Source: Candidatus Liptonbacteria bacterium (GTDB lineage: Bacteria; Patescibacteriota; Minisyncoccia; UBA6257; 2-01-FULL-56-20). Taken from it: a stretch of DNA of 42,813 nt. Of the stretch, positions 14,479-22,142 are shown piece after piece. How positions within the stretch are numbered: the stretch's first letter is position 1; every line of letters begins with the position of its first letter. Below the pieces are notes generated by a model. That model was given only the letters and a program-made list of their open reading frames with translations, searched no databases and was not told the DNA's origin. The stretch covers positions 1 to 42,813 of the forward strand of contig JACQKT010000021.1 in the NCBI GenBank assembly GCA_016204355.1. Direction: 5' to 3'. A program made the position numbers and the translations under genes.

Positions 14479-15750
14479 TTACTTAAAACGTAGGATTTTT
14501 TTAAAAGTTTCCGTCTTTTTGTAAGGCCCTATCAGAGCCATATTCAGTTTTTCGTTTCTGAAGATTTGGCTGGCAACAGCCCTTACGTCGTCGGAGCTTA
14601 CTTTCTGAATCTTATCCATTATATCTTTCGGTTTCAACATCTTCTCCGAAAGGACCTCCTGCCCGCCGTAAAACCCTGCCAATTGGTCGGATGTCTCGAG
14701 CCCCAGAATAAAGTTCCCGACGATATGATCCTTGGATTTTTTAAGCTCGTTCGAACTTACCGGCTCCCTTGAAAGCCGCCTTAATTCTTCCAAAATCGCG
14801 CCGATGACTATTTCGAGCTTCTTGTGGTCCACGCCCGCAGAGACGGAAAAATAGCCGTGGTCCAAGAAAAGATCGCTCCCGGCACGGATGTAATATGCCG
14901 CCCCAAGCTCTTCCCTTATGCGGTGGAAAAGTCTTGAACTCATTCCTCCCCCGACCATATCGGCAAGAACCTGGAGTGCATAACGGCGCTTGTCGAAAAT
15001 ATCGAATGCCCTTGTTCCGATTACAAGATGCGTCTGATCGGACTCTTTGAATTTCGAAATTATACCCGGCCTGGACTGCCTTTCTTTTGTTTTTGTTTTT
15101 ATCACTTTCCGCCCCCGTTTCAATCTTGAGAAAAGTTCGCGTATGGAATCAAGGACCCTTTTTTGGTCGAATTCGCCGGCAATGACAACCACCGTGGCCC
15201 CTGCCACATAATGTTTGTCGCGATAAGCCACCAATTCTTCCCGCGTCAATCTACGTATCACTTCCTTGCGGCCCCCTATGTCCCACCCCGCGGGCTGGTT
15301 GCAGTAAAGAAGATGCGCAAAAATTTCCTGAACCCGGCGCATTGGGGTATCCTCATACATATTGATTTCTTCGATAACGACTCCACGTTCCTTGTCCATT
15401 TCTTCCGGATTGAAAGTCGGGTTCAGATATAAATCTGAAACTATCTCCAATATTTTCAGCAATTTTTCGCTCTGAGCTTTTGCCCAATATCCGGTGTATT
15501 CCTGTCCAGTGAAAGCGTTGTATTCCGCTCCAAGCGCGTCGAGTTCTTCGGCTATCGTTCCCGGCCTGGGCCTTTTTTCGGTGCCTTTAAACATAAGGTG
15601 CTCCAAAAAATGTGAAAGTCCGTTTATTTTTCTCGTTTCGTATTCCGAGCCGGCTTCCACTAAAACCAAAGCTGTGGACGCAAATCCTTTTTGCGGGGCA
15701 AGAATAACTCTCAATCCGTTTTTCAGGATTATTTTTTTGAATTCTTCCAT
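14479..15750 (-). CDS. M16-family zinc metallopeptidase
   Basis: A 423-residue single-module peptidase similar to mitochondrial processing peptidase beta subunits and bacterial YmxG/PqqL-type enzymes. The inverted zinc motif HFLEH occupies 47-51, and the third ligand is Glu127 of VVIEEINMYEDTP, the expected 76 residues downstream. The C-terminal half has the R/Y substrate-clamp region (SSRLFHRIREELGAAYYI). It is complete and probably active. It lies 12 nt downstream of the lytic transglycosylase gene, in the same direction, which may suggest a joint role in cell-envelope maintenance. Confidence 0.93.
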   Translation of the reverse strand: MEEFKKIILKNGLRVILAPQKGFASTALVLVEAGSEYETRKINGLSHFLEHLMFKGTEKRPRPGTIAEELDALGAEYNAFTGQEYTGYWAKAQSEKLLKILEIVSDLYLNPTFNPEEMDKERGVVIEEINMYEDTPMRRVQEIFAHLLYCNQPAGWDIGGRKEVIRRLTREELVAYRDKHYVAGATVVVIAGEFDQKRVLDSIRELFSRLKRGRKVIKTKTKERQSRPGIISKFKESDQTHLVIGTRAFDIFDKRRYALQVLADMVGGGMSSRLFHRIREELGAAYYIRAGSDLFLDHGYFSVSAGVDHKKLEIVIGAILEELRRLSREPVSSNELKKSKDHIVGNFILGLETSDQLAGFYGGQEVLSEKMLKPKDIMDKIQKVSSDDVRAVASQIFRNEKLNMALIGPYKKTETFKKILRFK

Positions 15751-15762
15751 CGTGCTTGTCTT

Positions 15763-17223
15763 CTATCCGGTTATTGTGTCGATGTCCTGCTGGAACTTCT
15801 CCGCCAGATTGACGACGGCCTGCCCGTAAGTCCAAAGATATCTGCTCCAATTTCCGCCGGCATAATATCTCGCCGCAGCTATTCTTTCCTGCGAAATGGA
15901 CGGATCTCCGGCTGCTCCAGCATCCCGCAAATAAAGAGCGGTGGCCACGAAAGCATCGGCGTTATTCCACGGGTTTGCGGGTGATCTTCCCGTTATGCTT
16001 GAAATTTTGCCCGTGTAAATCTTCCACGTCGAAGGAATGAACTGCGCCGGACCCATCGCGCCTCCGTAGGCGCCATCGCGGTTGGCGCAGGAAACGGTAA
16101 TCGACCCGGGATCAATATTCAATGCTTTGGTTATTTCAAGAAATATAGGTATGTCTCTTGTGGGATGCATCGCCGTCCTGCCTGACTGTGCGCTTACCTG
16201 GTTATATGTGCATCTTCCGACGTTCTGTCCCAATGCGGATTCGCGGTCCAATACCGCCAAAATCATCGCTGGCCTTACACCGGTGGCATCGCCCGCTAGT
16301 TTCGCGTAACTATATGCTTCCTCAAAGGAAAGCTGGCCTCCTCCGAGAAGCTGGAAGATTCTACTTCTTATTTGCGCAGCTGTTTCTTTGGTCTGCTTCA
16401 GAAGCGCCTGATATTTTGATTCCTGGCCTTTTGTAACGGCCAAAAGATTGTTTTTATGGTTTTTAATTTCCTCCGATTCGTTCTTTTTTGCCACCTGGTA
16501 CTCCCTGACGGAAGCGGCATCGGCGCGGGCTAGAGCGAGCTGACTTTTCTGTTCTCCCAATTGTTCGCGCAATTCCGTTATCCTGACTATCGCCAAACGG
16601 AGGTTATTCTGCAGATTATCCATACTGTTGACGTCGTTGAAGAAATCGGACAGCTTCGGATGTTTCAAAAAGATTTCCAAAAGATTTGCCTGCTCGCTCA
16701 CATAAAGCTGCCGGAGAAGAACGCTCAAGGTATCTTTATTGCTGCTTATGGTGTTTTCTGTAACCGAAATCTGGTTGGTGGTTTCGTTGATATTCTTGTC
16801 AATTTGACTGAGCGTCAGGTTTATAGCTTTTATCTGAACGCTTACCTGAGAAATTTTGCTGTTAAGCTGGTTTATTTCCCCTTTAAGGGAGTTTCCTTGT
16901 TTTTGGTATCCTTTGATTTGAGTTTGGTACGTGTCCATTTGGGCTTCAAGCTCTTTAAGCTGAACTTCCAAGGCCTGGCGCTCTTGTTCGGCGGGCGGCT
17001 GCGACACGGTCTGCGCCAAAGTCTGATTGCTTATTGGCGCCGAAGCGGAACCCATAAAAAGAAACACCAGCGCGCCGACTATTGCGGAATATTTCAGAAT
17101 AAAAGAGACGCGTATCTTATTTTCCGGATGATAGCTCAAATTAACGCGCCATTCTAATTTCCTGAATACGCTTTTTGACGGCAGCTGAATGTCTTCTAAA
17201 ACTTTGGGCTTGAGAAGTTTCAT
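15763..17223 (-). CDS. Membrane-anchored coiled-coil lytic transglycosylase (SLT domain)
   Basis: A 486-residue envelope protein. A basic cytosolic segment of about 40 residues precedes one membrane helix (41-62), then a long coiled coil (about 78-300) as in EnvC or CwlO N termini, and a C-terminal lysozyme-like domain (about 305-486). The latter shows VLDRESALGQNVG (catalytic Glu), GGAMGPAQFIPSTW and NPWNNADAFVATALYL, typical of SLT/MltB-type transglycosylases that cleave peptidoglycan. The ATG at 17223 is supported by a GGAGG site about 8 nt upstream, one of the few clear Shine-Dalgarno sites in the window. The coiled coil suggests regulation by, or interaction with, division proteins. Confidence 0.92.
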   Translation of the reverse strand: MKLLKPKVLEDIQLPSKSVFRKLEWRVNLSYHPENKIRVSFILKYSAIVGALVFLFMGSASAPISNQTLAQTVSQPPAEQERQALEVQLKELEAQMDTYQTQIKGYQKQGNSLKGEINQLNSKISQVSVQIKAINLTLSQIDKNINETTNQISVTENTISSNKDTLSVLLRQLYVSEQANLLEIFLKHPKLSDFFNDVNSMDNLQNNLRLAIVRITELREQLGEQKSQLALARADAASVREYQVAKKNESEEIKNHKNNLLAVTKGQESKYQALLKQTKETAAQIRSRIFQLLGGGQLSFEEAYSYAKLAGDATGVRPAMILAVLDRESALGQNVGRCTYNQVSAQSGRTAMHPTRDIPIFLEITKALNIDPGSITVSCANRDGAYGGAMGPAQFIPSTWKIYTGKISSITGRSPANPWNNADAFVATALYLRDAGAAGDPSISQERIAAARYYAGGNWSRYLWTYGQAVVNLAEKFQQDIDTITG

Positions 17224-17249
17224 GTAGTTCGCCTCCGCCCGTGCAAGGA

Positions 17250-17918
17250 TTATTTCTTTTCTTCTCCTCCCTCGGAACTTTCTTTCTCCTTTGCACGTTC
17301 GGCTGCTTTTTCTTCTGCTTCAACTTTCACTGCAGTTACATCAACCGGCACGGCTTCTTCCACCTTTTCTTCCTCAACAGGCGGCGTTACGGTGGCTATA
17401 ACGGTTTTTGGATCGACTAAAATTTCCACACCTGCGGGAACCTTTAAATCCCCGACATAAAAACTTTGATTGAGTTCTTTAAGGCCGGATACGTCCACTT
17501 CAAACTGCCTAGGAAGGTCGGCCGGCAGGGCCTCAACTTCCACCTCGGAAATGGTTTTATTCAAAACGCCTCCGAATTCTTTCACCGCCGGAGCATCGCC
17601 TGTGAATTCGATAGGAACATGTGTTTTTATCTTCTCGTCCATCCTGACCTGATAAAAATCAATGTGTATTATTTCGTTGGTCAAAAAATCTTTCTGGATG
17701 TCGTGCACCAAAGCAGGACGTTTCTCTTCGCCTATCAAAAGATTTATAACGGTGCTTTCTCCCGCCTCGCCGAAAACTTTTTCGAAATCCTTTCGCGACA
17801 CACTGAGGTGAATGTTTTTAAGCCCGTGCCCATAAAGCTCGGCCGGGATAAATCCTTCTCGGCGCAAAGATACGATTCCCTTGCCGAATTTTTCCCTTTC
17901 TTTAACTGTTAAATCCAT
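17250..17918 (-). CDS. rplY: 50S ribosomal protein bL25 (Ctc form)
   Basis: A 222-residue long-form bL25. The N-terminal 5S-rRNA-binding domain (1-95; FIPAELYGHGLKNIHLSV, HIDFYQV) is followed by the Ctc beta-domain (96-180; PVPIEFTGDAPAVKEFGGVL-like, EVEALPADLP) and an acidic/Lys-rich tail. It binds loop E of 5S rRNA in the central protuberance. A structured stem-loop lies 66-119 nt upstream (17985-18037) and could be an autoregulatory leader. The transglycosylase gene follows after 26 nt. Confidence 0.95.
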   Translation of the reverse strand: MDLTVKEREKFGKGIVSLRREGFIPAELYGHGLKNIHLSVSRKDFEKVFGEAGESTVINLLIGEEKRPALVHDIQKDFLTNEIIHIDFYQVRMDEKIKTHVPIEFTGDAPAVKEFGGVLNKTISEVEVEALPADLPRQFEVDVSGLKELNQSFYVGDLKVPAGVEILVDPKTVIATVTPPVEEEKVEEAVPVDVTAVKVEAEEKAAERAKEKESSEGGEEKK

Positions 17919-17984
17919 AATCAGGTAGCAGATATTCGACTAATTAATTTATTTTGTAATCCTTTAATTAAAAACGTTTCTTGT

Positions 17985-18037
17985 CCGGATAATGTTTCTC
18001 CCGAACTAAACAAAACAGTCGGACTTTCACCATCCGG
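17985..18037 (-). ncRNA. Candidate structured leader RNA upstream of bL25
   Basis: On the minus strand, outer arms CCGGAT/ATCCGG enclose GGTGAAAG on one side and GGGAGAAAC on the other, then an inner stem CCGACT/AGTTCGG. The result is a two-helix stem with a purine-rich internal loop. A bL25 binding site is an attractive idea, since the protein binds a noncanonical purine-rich internal loop in 5S rRNA. I cannot match it to a known riboswitch, and conservation is untested. Confidence 0.4.
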
Positions 18038-18045
18038 CATGTTAA

Positions 18046-18076
18046 TAAAATAACAAAATTGCCTCAAAATGGCAAT
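18046..18076 (-). terminator. Weak intrinsic terminator after dCTP deaminase
   Basis: On the minus strand, ATTGCC, a 7-nt loop, GGCAAT and then TTTGTTATTTT follow the dcd stop by about 35 nt. The 6-bp stem is modest but the T-rich tail fits. It would separate dcd from the bL25 unit. Confidence 0.45.
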
Positions 18077-18110
18077 ATTTACCGCCCGAAACAACCGGCT
18101 GGTATTTGCT

Positions 18111-18782
18111 TTAGTTCAATGCAACCTCTTTATCGAGATGCATTCTCGGAAGCATCATTTCCGGGTGCCACGCTTTTTTGAGTTCGCCGAGCTCGCCAGA
18201 AACCTGATATTTGCCTTTTTCTTCAACGTAATCGCCTTCGAGAGGTTCAACTTCGTAAAAAACCATCTGAGCAATTCTCCGCCCGACAACGAGGGGTATC
18301 GAAAAATTTTTCGAATTATTGGTGACTTCCATAGTCCAGCGGTTGAAATACCCGATATCGCCCCACCCGGCGTCTTTACAGACTTCTATGAAATTTCTTC
18401 CCAAAGAAGAACGCGCGTACATTTTCGCCACACAAACTTTTCTGCCGCCGATGAATTCGTTTGTGTGGGCAAGAATTGTTTCGCCGGGGCCGAGCAATAT
18501 CACTTTTGCTCCGTCTGGAATATTTTCCAAAGAAACCCCTGTCCTTTCACGGATATCACTCGCGAGTTCAGCACGGCAAGGTCCTTCCCAGACTTTATCA
18601 GTGGATTTTTTATCGTACATGTTGTGAATGGTGTGTCTGCCGCTCGGATTTCTTTCTTTCCAATACCATTCCCCCAGCGTCACGTCATAACTGGTTGTCT
18701 TAAGATTCGCTTCTTCGAAGGGGTCTATTACTATGGTTCCCTCTCCGATGTGGCGAAGAATGCCGGTTCTGGATAAAAGCAT
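18111..18782 (-). CDS. dcd: dCTP deaminase / dUTPase-family protein
   Basis: A 223-residue protein of the trimeric dUTPase/dCTP deaminase fold. It shows SYDVTLGEWYW near the N terminus, ARSSLGR, and DAGWGDIGYFNRWTMEVTN, where Asp/Glu and Trp positions match the nucleotide pocket. It would supply dUMP/dUTP for thymidylate synthesis or clear dCTP. It is longer than E. coli Dcd (193 residues), with an insert around residues 45-75 and a C-terminal extension. Whether it is a mono- or bifunctional enzyme cannot be told from sequence by eye. It follows the aldolase gene by 45 nt. Confidence 0.85.
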   Translation of the reverse strand: MLLSRTGILRHIGEGTIVIDPFEEANLKTTSYDVTLGEWYWKERNPSGRHTIHNMYDKKSTDKVWEGPCRAELASDIRERTGVSLENIPDGAKVILLGPGETILAHTNEFIGGRKVCVAKMYARSSLGRNFIEVCKDAGWGDIGYFNRWTMEVTNNSKNFSIPLVVGRRIAQMVFYEVEPLEGDYVEEKGKYQVSGELGELKKAWHPEMMLPRMHLDKEVALN

Positions 18783-18827
18783 TGTTATTGTTAAAGATTC
18801 TATACCCCCGAATCCTGTTTTGCAAAT

Positions 18828-19697
18828 TCAGAGGTTTGAAAAAACCCTGAGTCTGCCGATGATTACTTTCTTCATTTCTTCTATGGCGGGCGGATAAATT
18901 TTGTAAGGCGCTATTTCCTCCGGATTGTTCTTCAGTCCGGCCTCGAGGCCAATTCTCCATGCCTGCCTTATTTCCGTACTTATGTGAACGATATTAATGC
19001 CTGCCTTGATCGCCTTGCGGAAATCTTCGCTGTCCAAACCGGAGCCGCCGTGTAAAACCAGGGAAATGCCGGATGCTCCCTTGATGGATTTTATGCGCTC
19101 GATGTCGAGTCTTTCCGTAAATCCCGCCTGGACAATAATCCCGTGTATGTTGCCGACCGCCGGAGCCAGAAAGTCAACGCCCGTTTCTTCGATAAATTCT
19201 TTGGCTTGCTGGGGCGAAGTCAGTTCCTCGGGGTTAAGCGCAGCTCCTGCAGGTATTTTTTTTTGAACTTCTGAGGATGAACCTATGTAGCCTATTTCTC
19301 CTTCTATTAACGCGCTGGGATTGACGGATTTGGCTATTTCCACGGCGGCTTTCGTTTGTCTGACATTTTCTTCGAACGGGAGTTTTCCTCCGTCAAAAAG
19401 AATCGCGTCATAGCCGGCTTCCGCCGCTTCCCTTACTTTTTCGAGGGAATGAGTATGGTCCGCGTTCAAAAAAATTGGATAATCGTACTCCTCGCGGATG
19501 CTTTTTACCAAAGATACCGCCTGTTTTAGGCCGATAAATTTTCTTTCGCCCTCGGAAGTCCCTATTATAACCGGGAGATTCAGTTCGCGCGCCGATTCGA
19601 AGATGGCCTTAAGAGCCGTCAGCTCCGAAATATTGAAATGTCCTACTGCTGTTTCCTTTATCGCAGACTCGGCGATTATTTCCTTTAAGCTCTTCAT
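18828..19697 (-). CDS. Class II (zinc) fructose/tagatose-bisphosphate aldolase-family protein
   Basis: A 289-residue TIM-barrel aldolase. The family motifs are present: GHFNIS at the N terminus, LNADHTHS (Asp80, zinc ligand His81), EGEIGYIG (Glu ligand), AVGNIHG (His) and LHGGSGL (His, phosphate-binding loop). It would cleave a ketose bisphosphate to DHAP and an aldehyde phosphate and so links to GAPDH and transketolase in this window. The length and the NADHTHS variant are nearer to KbaY/GatY or archaeal-like members than to E. coli FbaA, so the precise sugar is uncertain. Confidence 0.85.
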   Translation of the reverse strand: MKSLKEIIAESAIKETAVGHFNISELTALKAIFESARELNLPVIIGTSEGERKFIGLKQAVSLVKSIREEYDYPIFLNADHTHSLEKVREAAEAGYDAILFDGGKLPFEENVRQTKAAVEIAKSVNPSALIEGEIGYIGSSSEVQKKIPAGAALNPEELTSPQQAKEFIEETGVDFLAPAVGNIHGIIVQAGFTERLDIERIKSIKGASGISLVLHGGSGLDSEDFRKAIKAGINIVHISTEIRQAWRIGLEAGLKNNPEEIAPYKIYPPAIEEMKKVIIGRLRVFSNL

Positions 19698-19726
19698 ATT
19701 CTCAAGAGTATTGGCTTTATTTTTTT

Positions 19727-19746
19727 ATTCGCATGTGCCTATTCGC
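19727..19746. repeat. Second dispersed repeat, copy B
   Basis: ATTCGCATGTGCCTATTCGC is the reverse complement of the word at 6610-6629 with one difference. ATTCGCATACT follows at about 19754, as it does in complement near copy A. It lies between the aldolase start and the unknown gene. Confidence 0.55.
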
Positions 19747-19762
19747 TAAGGCTATTCGCATA

Positions 19763-21004
19763 CTATACTTCAAAGTATCCCTGCAACAAATGATCTCTCG
19801 AAAAATTCTCTACGCTTCCTTCTCCCATATATTCGGAGAAAATTTTGTTCCAAAGCGCTTCCTGATGATGATAAAGATATTTTACCATTTCTTTTTCTTT
19901 CACCAGCGACATGACCGTATCAACCAAGTTAAAGCTTGCAAGAACATCTACCCCGCTTTCATCCTTGAAATAATCGCCGACCCAGTTCAACCCGTTCCAG
20001 AAAGAAAGTTCTTTGGAAAAATTATCGGCTTCTCCGCCCAACTTCGGCAGGTCTCTCTCGGCTTTTTCCCAATGCACTGCCTCCGGATTGACGTGGGGCG
20101 CGAAAAGCCGCCAGTCGTTTTCGTCTTCTTTTGAAAGATAGCGCTGAATCACCAGCCAGATTGCCTTATCGCTTTCCAGAACACTTTTTCCAACGACGTC
20201 GCCGCGAAGAAGAGAAACGTATTTCGCCGCGAAATTTTCTTCTTTTGAAATTCTCCTCGCAATATCGGAATAAAAAGGAATTTCATGGAGATAATGCATT
20301 ATCAGCGCAATCATTCTCAGGATTTCCCCGGAAATTCCGAGCATCGCCGGTATGATAAAAACCACGCCGAGTTCTTTCAGGTGGCTTATATTGTGTTTTT
20401 TCTTGACTACGAATTGCCCGGCCGCCTTGCTCCATTTTTCGTCCAGAGTCCGAACGACCACTTCGCGTTCCTCAAAATCCTCCGGCTTTAACAATTCATA
20501 CTGCTTGAAAAAATATCCGTTCAGCCATTCACTGCCTTCTATAAACCGCAAACTGCTGTAGACCTGCAGCAAATCCTCTGCTGCCAGCATTTTTTCCACG
20601 GAACCGTATCCCAAAAACCGCATTGTTTCCTGTGGAGGCTCTTTTATCAAAAATTCCCTTGCTCTGTCGGGTTTGATGAAAAATCCTTTTGGCCTTCCCG
20701 CCACCTTCAACGCCGCTTCGGCTATTCCCTGGCAGTCTTCCGGATTTTTGCACTTCGGCTCGTTCAGAATCTGGAAGAGGCGGTGGTCGTCGGAATCTAT
20801 TTTGGAAATAAGGGCGTCGTATATGTCTTTCGCGCTCGCGTCCCGTGGAACGCCGAGCGTGAGAAGCCGGTCATGGACCAACTCCTGGTTTTCCTGGTCT
20901 ACCTTTTCAAAAACATGCTTCTTGCCAGTTATCTCGGACATTCTTTTTTCGAGAGTTATCAAACGATGCTTATCTGCACGCAGGATTTTAGCGATTTTCT
21001 CCAT
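19763..21004 (-). CDS. Conserved-looking protein of unknown function
   Basis: A 413-residue, mostly helical soluble protein with no signal peptide. A segment around 225-250 (ELGVVFIIPAMLGISGEILRMIALIMHYLHEIPFY) is hydrophobic and could be a buried helical hairpin or a membrane dip. Other recognisable strings are FLGYGSVEKMLAAEDLLQVYSSLRFIEG and a Trp-rich C-terminal half. It starts directly at the end of the PfkB kinase gene (adjacent bases), so the two are translationally linked and probably act together. I recognise no catalytic motif. Confidence 0.7.
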   Translation of the reverse strand: MEKIAKILRADKHRLITLEKRMSEITGKKHVFEKVDQENQELVHDRLLTLGVPRDASAKDIYDALISKIDSDDHRLFQILNEPKCKNPEDCQGIAEAALKVAGRPKGFFIKPDRAREFLIKEPPQETMRFLGYGSVEKMLAAEDLLQVYSSLRFIEGSEWLNGYFFKQYELLKPEDFEEREVVVRTLDEKWSKAAGQFVVKKKHNISHLKELGVVFIIPAMLGISGEILRMIALIMHYLHEIPFYSDIARRISKEENFAAKYVSLLRGDVVGKSVLESDKAIWLVIQRYLSKEDENDWRLFAPHVNPEAVHWEKAERDLPKLGGEADNFSKELSFWNGLNWVGDYFKDESGVDVLASFNLVDTVMSLVKEKEMVKYLYHHQEALWNKIFSEYMGEGSVENFSRDHLLQGYFEV

Positions 21005-22027
21005 TTATATTTTATGAACGGTTATTTTCAAACTTTTCCATCGCCCGTTCTTTTCGAATTCTTTTTTACGGATGACTCCTTCAGTAGCTCCTATTTTTTC
21101 AACGACGGAAGTGGCGTTTGCGGTCGCCAACCGAATTGCATAACAGACGTCATCCGGCTTTACGGAAGCGATATTTTGGGGATTTGCTCCCTTGTTGATA
21201 AGTCCGGCAACAAAACCGGAGCCGAAAGCATCTCCCGCACCTGTCCGGTCAATCAATTTTTTTTCTTTGAATACGCCTGCTCTGTAAATAAGCCTCCCGT
21301 CGGAAACCGTCACTCCGTTTTTACCGTCAGTCACCGCCAAAATTCCTGGTGTCAGACGATCGAGTTTTTTGAAAACGGCTTTCTCGTTTTTAAAAGAAAT
21401 TCCGGTCAAAAGCGCCGCTTCCTCCTCATTCAAAACCATAAAAGATAATTTACTGATGTTTGCTAAAATTTCTTTTTTCCCATTCTTTATGTGATAGCCG
21501 CTCGGATTAAAAGCGATTGCTATTTTGTTTCTCCTGCCGAAATCGGCTATGTTTCCGAACATTTTGTGCGACTCTCCCGGAAGGGAAATATACCACCATT
21601 TTGCACGCACTTTTTTCATATCGATGTCTTTCAAAGAAAAAGAATTCGCTACTGCGCGATATTCCAAAATAGTTCTCTCCCCATTTTCGAGCAGAAGCGT
21701 GGAATAAGAAGTTCTCTGATTTTTCGCCGAAACGATGAATTTGTTCTCAACTCCTTCGTTTTTAAGCCGCTCCTTTATCTCTTTGCCTAAAAAGTCATCG
21801 CCTACTTTCGCTACGCAGGCGGTTCTCAGCCCGTTCCGCGCAAACGTCACCGAAGCGTTAACCGCGTTGCCTCCGACAGTAAAATAGGCCCTTTTTACTG
21901 CGAGTTTTTCTCCCAGAGGAAAAAGATATGCTTTCCCGGATTCGACCTTCTTCCATGGAACAAGAATGAAATCGCCTTCCAAAAAGGTATCGTGCGTAGT
22001 CGAACCTATGGTTACCGCATTGAACAT
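21005..22027 (-). CDS. PfkB/ribokinase-family sugar or nucleoside kinase
   Basis: A 340-residue kinase. The N-terminal signature VGGNAVNASVTFARNG (51-66) and the C-terminal DRTGAGDAFGSGFVAG (260-275, catalytic Asp266) mark the PfkB superfamily. Substrates in the family include ribose, adenosine, fructose and fructose-6-phosphate; none can be assigned by eye. The start at 22027 is chosen because a strong promoter (TTTACA, 17 nt, TATAAT) ends 6 nt before this ATG and the protein then begins at the usual strand FNAVTIGS. It heads a two-gene unit with the unknown 413-residue protein. Confidence 0.9.
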   Translation of the reverse strand: MFNAVTIGSTTHDTFLEGDFILVPWKKVESGKAYLFPLGEKLAVKRAYFTVGGNAVNASVTFARNGLRTACVAKVGDDFLGKEIKERLKNEGVENKFIVSAKNQRTSYSTLLLENGERTILEYRAVANSFSLKDIDMKKVRAKWWYISLPGESHKMFGNIADFGRRNKIAIAFNPSGYHIKNGKKEILANISKLSFMVLNEEEAALLTGISFKNEKAVFKKLDRLTPGILAVTDGKNGVTVSDGRLIYRAGVFKEKKLIDRTGAGDAFGSGFVAGLINKGANPQNIASVKPDDVCYAIRLATANATSVVEKIGATEGVIRKKEFEKNGRWKSLKITVHKI

Positions 22028-22033
22028 TTCTAA

Positions 22034-22062
22034 ATTATAATCGGCAGCGAGGAAGATGTAAA
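22034..22062 (-). promoter_or_regulatory. Strong promoter, leaderless start for the PfkB kinase
   Basis: On the minus strand, TTTACA (22057-22062), a 17-nt spacer and TATAAT (22034-22039) are followed by TTAGAA and ATG. This is a near-consensus sigma-70-type promoter with the start codon at the expected +1. Confidence 0.65.
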
Positions 22063-22142
22063 AGCGACCTGTTTTTATTTCAGCCGAGCGAACCGAGTAT
22101 ATGAGATACCGGCACCGCCGACATCTCATAATATACCGTAAA

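Noticed and set aside
17985-18037. FMN riboswitch or group II intron piece suggested by GGTGAAAGTCC
   Set aside because: The remaining conserved segments of both classes are absent; kept only as an unassigned structured RNA.
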